Shown: piece after piece, positions 33,259 to 38,513 of the stretch | Layout: each line of letters starts with the position of its first letter | Position numbering within the stretch: the first letter of the stretch is position 1 | NCBI GenBank assembly: GCA_030700255.1 | Contig: JAUYJN010000027.1 | Coordinates: 1-38,513, forward strand | Source: Candidatus Peregrinibacteria bacterium | Lineage (GTDB): Bacteria; Patescibacteriota; Gracilibacteria; UBA1369; JABINC01 | Direction of reading: 5' to 3' | DNA: 38,513 nucleotides | Notes under the pieces: model-generated | Databases searched by the model: none | Told to the model about the DNA's origin: nothing | Seen by the model: the letters and a program-made list of their open reading frames with translations, nothing else | Translations under genes and position numbers: made by a program

Positions 33259-33681
33259 TTATTGTGCGAGCATGGATTTTTTCTCCTTAAGAACCGCAAT
33301 TATGCTAGCTCTTACTTTTTCGGCTATAGCTTTTTTATATCCTAAAAAAAATATTAGATCTTCAGGGGGGTGGGGTGTGATTTCGACTTGTTGTAAAATA
33401 TTGTCAAGATCAGCTCTTGTTATCCCATAACCCGGTAGTTCATCACTAGTGAAAAAACCATTTGTCTCAGTTTGATCTTTTACCATTTGACATACATCTT
33501 TTCCAAAAATGAGGCTCGCCTCTATGCTTTTTCGGAAAAGCCCGGTCAGTCCAAGTAGAATGAAGTAAAATAGTTGATGATCATTGTTGATAACAATATC
33601 GGATTTGCAATCAGGTAATTTAACCACGCCAAGCTTTGATGGCTCAAGGTCTGTTCCTGCGAGTTTTGCGACAATATCCAT
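33259..33681 (-). CDS. hypothetical protein, function unknown
   Basis: About 140 residues from ATG 33681; a GTG three codons upstream is possible. The N-terminus MDIVAKLAGTDLEPSKLG is followed by a helical FYFILLGLTGLFRKSIEAS and the C-terminal KKAIAEKVRASIIAVLKEK. No signal peptide. A TPHPPEDLIFFLGYKKAI segment precedes the last helix. No family is recognised. It lies within the regulatory block, with its own promoter upstream. Confidence 0.6.
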   Translation of the reverse strand: MDIVAKLAGTDLEPSKLGVVKLPDCKSDIVINNDHQLFYFILLGLTGLFRKSIEASLIFGKDVCQMVKDQTETNGFFTSDELPGYGITRADLDNILQQVEITPHPPEDLIFFLGYKKAIAEKVRASIIAVLKEKKSMLAQ

Positions 33682-33704
33682 GTTGATCACTTATTCGGCC
33701 TATA

Positions 33705-33733
33705 ATCCTATAATATTGGCGTATTTTGTGCAA
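33705..33733 (-). promoter_or_regulatory. promoter of the 33259-33681 gene
   Basis: Minus strand TTGCAC (33728-33733), a 17-bp spacer, TAGGAT (33705-33710). Confidence 0.5.
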
Positions 33734-33747
33734 CTGCAAATGAGTTG

Positions 33748-34533
33748 TTAGATTTTCACAGCCTTATCCCACATGATGCTGAATACATTTTTCATAAAGT
33801 TAGAGAGCTCTCGGCTTTCGATTACGACTCCAAGGAATGGCGCTTTTGATGTTATAAGTGAGAACTCATCTCCGTATATGAACATAGTACTGAGAAATTT
33901 ATGCTCTGGTGGCAAAAATCTGGTTTCTCGAAGGATAGCTGTATTATTGCTTGGCCAGGACTTTGTCTCATCGTCTTTGAATAGTAAAGTTCTGATGTTT
34001 ATACATTTTTTTAAGCGGGTTGGTATATAGTGATTGCTATCATATTCTTCCGTAGCCGCTTCAAGGAAATCATCCATTGACCCAAGGAACAATATTTCTT
34101 TTTTGGCTTTGTCGAGAGATCTCTGACATACTTCATAAAAGCCCTCTTCTCCTTCATAAAAACGTACAAGTGGCCGGTCTTTTTGAGTTGGATGTAGGGC
34201 TTGTAAAGCAGGTATTAGGCCATTTAGTGTCATCTCTTTCATGTTCAGATTGAATTTTTCTTCTTCAACTTGATGTCTGAATTTATTTATATCTTCTACA
34301 AATATAAGTCTTTTTTTACCTTTGCGGGATTCACCAATAAACCCATCTTGTCGTAATTTTTCACATATGACATGCGTGGTTGAGCGATTGATTTTTGAAT
34401 GATTAGCTAGGTCTTGAATGTTTGCCGGACCAAGCTCGGAAAGTGTTGTGTATATGATTGCTTCTTTCTCTGACATGCCAAATTGTTGAAGTTGTTTAAC
34501 AACCTTGGAAAGTCTATGCGTAGCGGTATTCAT
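33748..34533 (-). CDS. TrmB-like transcriptional regulator
   Basis: 261 residues. An N-terminal winged helix is seen at about 10-80: LQQFGMSEKEAIIYTTLSEL, then the recognition helix INRSTTHVICEKLRQDGFI. A coiled segment follows, then a C-terminal domain (VRFYEGEEGFYEVCQRSL, EILFLGSMDDF) typical of bacterial and archaeal TrmB-type sensors, whose ligands are often sugars. The FYEGEEGFYEV motif is common in such proteins in candidate phyla. Its ligand and targets cannot be read from the sequence. An inverted repeat over its own promoter suggests autoregulation. Confidence 0.85.
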   Translation of the reverse strand: MNTATHRLSKVVKQLQQFGMSEKEAIIYTTLSELGPANIQDLANHSKINRSTTHVICEKLRQDGFIGESRKGKKRLIFVEDINKFRHQVEEEKFNLNMKEMTLNGLIPALQALHPTQKDRPLVRFYEGEEGFYEVCQRSLDKAKKEILFLGSMDDFLEAATEEYDSNHYIPTRLKKCINIRTLLFKDDETKSWPSNNTAILRETRFLPPEHKFLSTMFIYGDEFSLITSKAPFLGVVIESRELSNFMKNVFSIMWDKAVKI

Positions 34534-34540
34534 GAGTAAG

Positions 34541-34597
34541 TATGACTAAATGTTAAAACTATACGTCATATTACATGTATGCTTGTGTTTGAGTCAA
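34541..34597 (-). promoter_or_regulatory. promoter and possible operator of the TrmB-like gene
   Basis: TTGACT (34592-34597 complement), a 16-bp spacer, TGTAAT (34570-34575). An inverted repeat TATGAC/GTCATA (34541-34546 and 34565-34570, 18-bp spacer) covers the predicted start of transcription. Confidence 0.45.
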
Positions 34598-34610
34598 CAT
34601 AACGAAATGA

Positions 34611-35282
34611 TTAGCCAAATATATACCCAATACTATGAACTGTTTTGATTAAATCATTCTTTTTGCCAAGTATACGGCGCAATTTCCCTATATGAACATC
34701 TATTGTGTTTGTCATGAATGTTTTGTTTATATCCCAAACGCTTTCGAGGATCGTATTACGACATAGTAGTCTCTGAGGATGTAGCATAAAAAATTCAAGT
34801 AATGCGAATTCTTTGTTTCGGAGTGAGATGGTGGTTCCCCCTATCTGCATCTGTCTATACCGCCTGTCGAGTATGATATCGCCGAATTGCAAGACTTCAG
34901 AGTTAGCCTCATTATATAGGTCATTTACGGTGTACGAATATACAATTTCTTTAATTTTCCTCACTGTTTCAAATACATCTTTGGACTCGGTTAAATGATG
35001 TTCACATCGGTCTTGCAGGGACTTTGGTACTGTTCGTGTGGCCTTCCATAGTAAGATTTTTGGGATGTGTAATTTTTTCTGATGTAGAAGAAGTAAAAAT
35101 TGTTTGATCTCAAGTGAGGAATCAACTATCAAAACTGCGGATGTAAATTCGAATTCTATAAGTGCGTATTCAGATAAGAACTGATTATATGTTATAAAGG
35201 TAGCTTCAATATCATGTCGCTTTAGAGATTTTTTAAATATGTCAGCTTCGGCATATTCATTTGCTATAAATAATAATTTCAT
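34611..35282 (-). CDS. OmpR-type winged-helix protein with degenerate receiver domain
   Basis: 223 residues. The C-terminal ~95 residues are a standard OmpR/PhoB effector: ISLRNKEFALLEFFMLHP, RNTILESVWDI, TNTIDVHIGKLRRILG, IKTVHSIGYIFG. The N-terminal ~115 residues have the length and beta/alpha pattern of a receiver. However, the acidic pocket after strand 1 is gone (LLFIANEYAEADIF), and the conserved Lys of loop 5 is not evident; only an Asp after strand 3 (VLIVDSS) is kept. It is probably a phosphorylation-independent, atypical response regulator. No kinase is nearby. It is divergent from rlmN across a palindrome-rich spacer. Confidence 0.88.
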   Translation of the reverse strand: MKLLFIANEYAEADIFKKSLKRHDIEATFITYNQFLSEYALIEFEFTSAVLIVDSSLEIKQFLLLLHQKKLHIPKILLWKATRTVPKSLQDRCEHHLTESKDVFETVRKIKEIVYSYTVNDLYNEANSEVLQFGDIILDRRYRQMQIGGTTISLRNKEFALLEFFMLHPQRLLCRNTILESVWDINKTFMTNTIDVHIGKLRRILGKKNDLIKTVHSIGYIFG

Positions 35283-35349
35283 AAGGAGGGGGTAAGTTAA
35301 TTACTTAGTTTATTATTAATGCATATAGTGTAGAATTTTATCAAACATA

Positions 35350-35365
35350 AAATTTCATGAAATTT
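35350..35365. promoter_or_regulatory. 16-bp perfect palindrome in the divergent spacer
   Basis: AAATTTCATGAAATTT. It lies 68 bp upstream of the wHTH regulator ATG, a suitable place for an autoregulatory site. A further TCATA-AACC-TATGA repeat lies between it and the rlmN-proximal palindrome. Confidence 0.45.
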
Positions 35366-35401
35366 ATTTTTGGCTTGTAAAAGTCATAAACCTATGATTA
35401 T

Positions 35402-35427
35402 TTTGTTGTCACAGTTGTGACAACAAA
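35402..35427. promoter_or_regulatory. 26-bp perfect palindrome upstream of rlmN (putative operator)
   Basis: 12-bp arms TTTGTTGTCACA and TGTGACAACAAA separated by GT. There is no U-run, so it is not a terminator. Its centre lies about 45 bp before the predicted rlmN start of transcription. Confidence 0.65.
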
Positions 35428-35446
35428 TGCAAAAAAGCCTGAGTTA

Positions 35447-35452
35447 TATAAT
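35447..35452 (+). promoter_or_regulatory. -10 element of rlmN
   Basis: Perfect TATAAT with no recognisable -35 at 16-18 bp. The start of transcription would be near 35459, only about five bases from the ATG (leaderless or nearly so). Confidence 0.5.
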
Positions 35453-35463
35453 AATTTTAAGAT

Positions 35464-36498
35464 ATGAAAACATATGAAGAGGTAGTTTCGATACTTGAAA
35501 CGAATGGATTTAAAAAATTCCGGGCAGGGCAGGTTTTTCAAGGTGTGTATAAAGAGGGTAGAGATAATTATGATGATATAACTACTTTACCAAAAGATGT
35601 GAAGGAGCGACTTGAGCGAGAGGCACCAATATATTCGATAAAGCCGGGGCACCGAATGGTTTCAAAAATCGATGGAACTCAGAAGTTTTTGTTTCAATTG
35701 CAAAGTGGGCACAAGATGGAAGCAGTGCTTATGCGTTATAGCGACAAAGCTGGTAAACGTAATACAGTTTGTGTCTCTTCGCAGGTAGGTTGTGCCCTTA
35801 AGTGTGCATTCTGCGCCACGGGTAAACTCGGTTTTTCAAAAAACCTTATAGCTGAAGAGATAGCTGATCAGGTTCTATATTTTGATCATATTTTGAAAAA
35901 AGAGGGGGAGCGCGTGACTAATGTAGTGTATATGGGTATGGGTGAGCCATTTTTAAATTATGACCAAGTTATAAAATCAGTACGGATTTTAAATGATGAG
36001 CGTTGCTTAAATATCGCGGCGCGCAACATAACGGTTTCGACTTCCGGAGTTGTGGATGGGATTAAAAGGTTCACAAATGAAGACTGGCAGGTGAATTTGG
36101 CTGTGTCTTTGCACGCCCCGACGCAAGAGGGGCGGGCTGCTATCATGCCGATAGCACTTCCCCATACACTCGATCAACTTATGCAGGCACTTTATGATTA
36201 CACGGAAAAAACTCATCGCAGAATTTCTTACGAATACGTACTGCTCAAAGGGGTAAATGATCAAGATGAGCATGCTCATCAACTGGCAAAACTTCTCAAA
36301 GGCACTCTCTGTCACGTAAATCTTATCCAATACAATGAAACTGATTTACCATTTTCAAAAAGCTCTCAGCTTCAAACAAAATCATTTTTAGAAATCCTCG
36401 AATCACATAATATACCATCCTCGCTTCGAATCAGCCGCGGCCAAGATATTTTTGGCGCATGCGGTCAGCTTGCAAATAAGATTGAAGAAGAAAAATAA
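35464..36498 (+). CDS. rlmN: 23S rRNA/tRNA adenine-C2 methyltransferase RlmN
   Basis: 344 residues, radical-SAM enzyme that methylates A2503 of 23S rRNA and A37 of some tRNAs. The [4Fe-4S] motif CxxxCxxC is visible in VGCALKCAFCATGKLGF. GMGEPFLNYDQV follows, and the C-terminal FGACGQLA holds the second conserved cysteine used for catalysis. N-terminal FRAGQVFQGVYKEG is typical. It heads a plus-strand run with the DUF3467 and dtd genes (84- and 21-base gaps). Confidence 0.97.
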   Translation: MKTYEEVVSILETNGFKKFRAGQVFQGVYKEGRDNYDDITTLPKDVKERLEREAPIYSIKPGHRMVSKIDGTQKFLFQLQSGHKMEAVLMRYSDKAGKRNTVCVSSQVGCALKCAFCATGKLGFSKNLIAEEIADQVLYFDHILKKEGERVTNVVYMGMGEPFLNYDQVIKSVRILNDERCLNIAARNITVSTSGVVDGIKRFTNEDWQVNLAVSLHAPTQEGRAAIMPIALPHTLDQLMQALYDYTEKTHRRISYEYVLLKGVNDQDEHAHQLAKLLKGTLCHVNLIQYNETDLPFSKSSQLQTKSFLEILESHNIPSSLRISRGQDIFGACGQLANKIEEEK

Positions 36499-36582
36499 GG
36501 CTTGAATTGACTTAAACTCAAAAACAATATAGTTTTTTATGCGTACAATTTATCAAAAAAATAATTTCTAATTCAAAAAAAT

Positions 36583-36960
36583 ATGGATGCAGGACAAACT
36601 CCAGGTAGAGCTCAACAAGTAGGTGGGCAAGGGCAGCCACCGATCAAAATCAGTATTACCGAAGAGATGAAAGGTGGGGTGTATGCAAATGCAGCTTCGG
36701 CTTCTGTAACAGCGAATGAGCTTATTCTTGACCTAGGTTACATAGTCCCAAATGAACAACCAATGACTGTAAAAGTGGTAAGCCGTGCAAATATGAGTAT
36801 TAGGACAGCAGAGAGCTTGGTTCAGTTACTTCAAGGTTCTATAGGTGACTATTACGAAAAAGTAGCAAAGGCTCAGCCTGGTGCCGGTCAACAGCCACAA
36901 GCTCCACAGCAGCCACAGGCTCCATCAGTACCTATTCCATCTGAGGGAACTACTTCATAA
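36583..36960 (+). CDS. DUF3467 protein with Gln/Pro-rich tail
   Basis: 125 residues. The core at about 22-90, IKISITEEMKGGVYANAASA...ILDLGYIVPNEQPMTVKVVSRANMS, matches the DUF3467 pattern as I remember it (I-x-x-E-x-x-x-G-x-Y-A-N, later F/L-x-L-D-F/L). Both ends are low complexity: Gly/Gln at the start, QPQAPQQPQAP repeats at the end. DUF3467 function is unknown. It is cotranscribed with dtd and probably rlmN. Confidence 0.85.
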   Translation: MDAGQTPGRAQQVGGQGQPPIKISITEEMKGGVYANAASASVTANELILDLGYIVPNEQPMTVKVVSRANMSIRTAESLVQLLQGSIGDYYEKVAKAQPGAGQQPQAPQQPQAPSVPIPSEGTTS

Positions 36961-36981
36961 GGTAATAACCATTCCCTAGCA

Positions 36982-37500
36982 ATGAAAGCCCTAATCCAAA
37001 ACGTATCGGAGGCGCGAGTCGATGTTGATGGAAGTACAGTTGGCCAAATTGGTCGCGGCCTTCTGGTGTTCTTGGGTGTGATGAAGGAAGATACGGATGA
37101 AGATTTGAATTATCTAATAGATAAAGTTACAAATCTTCGTTTATTTCAGCATTTTGATACAGAATCCAATAAAGAAAAATATTTCGACAAATCAATTTTA
37201 GATGTCGTCGATTTATATCCCCATATTGGTAAAACCAACTCGCAAATCGGCATTCTCGTAGTTTCTCAGTTTACACTTTGTGCCAGCACAAAAAACGGGC
37301 GTCGCCCCGGATTTGATAATGCCGCCGCTCCGGAAGTTGCAAAAGAAATGTATGAAAAATTCGTACAAAAACTACGCTCAACAAATACTGCAAATGGTGA
37401 GCCACTTAATGTCGCAGAGGGGCAGTTCCAAGCTCATATGCAGGTTTCTCTCGTAAATGACGGCCCAATTACAATTACGCTTGATAGTCGCGATAGGTAA
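36982..37500 (+). CDS. dtd: D-aminoacyl-tRNA deacylase
   Basis: 172 residues. It clears D-amino acids and glycine mischarged on tRNAs. Motifs: N-terminal MKALIQNVSEARVDVDG, GLLVFLGV, the catalytic LVVSQFTLCAST, GRRPGFDNAA, and the C-terminal NDGPITITLDS with the Gly-cis-Pro gate. It is about 20 residues longer than the usual 145-150, mainly from a 10-12-residue insert near HFDTESNKEKYFDKSILDV and a longer loop before the C-terminal GEPLNVAEGQF. Confidence 0.95.
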   Translation: MKALIQNVSEARVDVDGSTVGQIGRGLLVFLGVMKEDTDEDLNYLIDKVTNLRLFQHFDTESNKEKYFDKSILDVVDLYPHIGKTNSQIGILVVSQFTLCASTKNGRRPGFDNAAAPEVAKEMYEKFVQKLRSTNTANGEPLNVAEGQFQAHMQVSLVNDGPITITLDSRDR

Positions 37501-37578
37501 ACTTTTTTGTACCTCAATTTCTCAACTTAACCTTTCGTTTTTAGCCTTTCATTTTTTTTGCCACGACAATCCATTATT

Positions 37579-38513
37579 TCAAACTCTTATCTCTCTCCAC
37601 GCCTGATAATATTGGTTTATTTTTTTATCTATCCTATATTTAGGATGCATTGTGTCGGCTTCTTCTTTTATGGCCCAGTTGATTTTCACTTTTGTCGTCG
37701 TATTTGTCGAAGCGTCTTTTACCAAAGCCCAACCAGACTCATGCTCAACTGGTACGCCTTCCTCATTCTCAATCAAACCAGCGTGTGCAAGCCGTTCGTG
37801 CGATTTGCAAAGTGGCACTAAAGTGTCTGGGTTATGAGTTGGGTCGAGCGCGAAGCGCTCGGTATGATGCAAAATCTCATATGGTTTACTACATCCCGGA
37901 TACGCACAAAGCCCACTTGTTTTTGCGACCACATATTTTTTAATCTTAGCAGGAATATATCTTTTGCCGGTGTTCACCGGCGCGGGTTTTGGCTGCTCAG
38001 AGGCTTGATTCTCAATCACATTCAACATATTATTCAAAAGTTCATCCCATTCCTTTTCTCCTTTTATTTTTTTCAATCTTTCAATCGTTTTTATATTTAA
38101 TTTCATGTAAATCGACTTGCTTATGCGGTTTTCAGGACTCTGACCCGTACTAGTACAAGATTCTTCGCCATTTACATCCAACGATTCCACAGCCGATTCT
38201 AAAGGAATGTTTTGCAGTTCACTTTTGTATTCTTTTACGTATGTTTCCAAAGTGTTTTTACTCATGGTTTTCGCTTTATTTGCCCAAAAACTCTCACTTT
38301 CTTCGGTCACGATTGTCAACACCGGACGAACTGAATTTATCCCTTTTTGTTTTGCAATTTTTTGCAAAATCGGTCTGTTATCAAGTTTTTTCATTATCCA
38401 AAGCGCATCATCCACCGCATACGTGCTCATACCGGCAAACACGCGTGCGTATTCATAAATATTTGTAAATCCCTTCGCGCGCCACACTTCTTGCTCTTGA
38501 ATTTTCGGAAGTA
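37579..38513 (-). CDS. HNH endonuclease family protein, C-terminal part
   Basis: The frame is open to the right edge (more than 300 codons), so the N-terminus is outside the window. The first visible residues, LPKIQEQEVWRAKGFTNIYE, start a helical domain (about 100 residues). A low-complexity linker follows (SCTSTGQSPENR), then a helical block with KLNIKTIERLKKIKGEKEW. The nuclease domain has zinc-type CAYPGC, then HHTERFALDPTHNPDTLVPLC with the HNH His/Asn residues, and SHERLAH. Such multi-copy HNH genes are frequent in candidate-phylum genomes; their role is unsettled (selfish, restriction or recombination-related). It is related to the fragment at 1-251. Confidence 0.85.
   Translation of the reverse strand, partial: LPKIQEQEVWRAKGFTNIYEYARVFAGMSTYAVDDALWIMKKLDNRPILQKIAKQKGINSVRPVLTIVTEESESFWANKAKTMSKNTLETYVKEYKSELQNIPLESAVESLDVNGEESCTSTGQSPENRISKSIYMKLNIKTIERLKKIKGEKEWDELLNNMLNVIENQASEQPKPAPVNTGKRYIPAKIKKYVVAKTSGLCAYPGCSKPYEILHHTERFALDPTHNPDTLVPLCKSHERLAHAGLIENEEGVPVEHESGWALVKDASTNTTTKVKINWAIKEEADTMHPKYRIDKKINQYYQAWREIRV

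Noticed and set aside
37845-37870. Palindrome GAGCG-CGAAG-CGCTC in the HNH gene as a regulatory site
   Set aside because: It lies inside the conserved HNH coding motif (ERFALDP), which explains it.
1-38513. Recoding of UGA as glycine (Gracilibacteria-type code)
   Set aside because: TGA ends several well-defined genes (maf, HNH, the 2685 gene) and the recognised proteins contain no in-frame TGA.

Overview
This is an AT-rich bacterial chromosome segment with short intergenic gaps and about 37 protein genes on both strands. Translation uses the standard code: TGA is a normal stop, for example in maf, the 2685 gene and the HNH gene. Start codons almost never have a Shine-Dalgarno sequence, and several promoters lie so close to the ATG that transcripts would be leaderless or nearly so. 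These traits fit a Candidate Phyla Radiation (Patescibacteria) genome, perhaps of the Peregrinibacteria type; that placement is inference. The gene set (tRNA group I intron, D-rich lipoprotein, HNH paralogues, DUF3467, DUF6498, sigma-region-4/HARE protein) points the same way. The standard code argues against Gracilibacteria and Absconditabacteria, which read UGA as glycine.

Layout. 1-251: N-terminal part of an HNH-family paralogue. 607-2023: rpmF-nusB-rnc. 2020-2583: small membrane protein. 2685-5023: two-gene operon ending in a large HExxH protein. 5165-5628: frameshifted secreted protein behind a consensus promoter. 5691-6085: tRNA-Ile2(CAU) split by a 319-nt group I intron. 6179-10675: membrane-anchored subtilase, bifunctional Rel with a four-helix membrane tail, DEDDh exonuclease. 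10742-15134: RsmB/RsmF-like methyltransferase, rpsT, maf, YtxH protein, TyrA-PheA fusion. 15196-16302: D-rich repeat lipoprotein. 16399-23465: a long minus-strand run of IMPase, radA, dut, a dTMP-kinase-like gene, folD, purF and purD. 23568-24736: tRNA-Cys, tRNA-Leu(UAA), and a frameshifted sortase flanked by inverted repeats. 24957-29600: DUF6498 protein, MATE exporter, tRNA-Lys, lipoprotein, glyA, 5-formyl-THF cyclo-ligase. 29725-31821: tRNA-Leu(GAG), degenerate small ORFs and repeats, a BaiN-like flavoprotein, tRNA-Val. 31886-35282: a regulatory block (sigma-region-4/HARE-HTH, unknown protein, TrmB-like regulator, degenerate response-regulator-like wHTH). 35464-37500: rlmN, DUF3467, dtd. 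37579-end: a second HNH-family gene.

How the genes work together. GlyA, FolD and 5-formyl-THF cyclo-ligase supply folate one-carbon units. PurF and PurD carry out the first two steps of purine synthesis. Dut and the kinase-like protein serve dTMP/dTTP supply. RNase III, NusB, L32, S20, the m5C methyltransferase, RlmN and Dtd serve ribosome and tRNA maturation and quality control. The most striking element is the complete group IC3-like intron in the anticodon loop of tRNA-Ile2. Its core helices P2 to P9 can be paired by eye.
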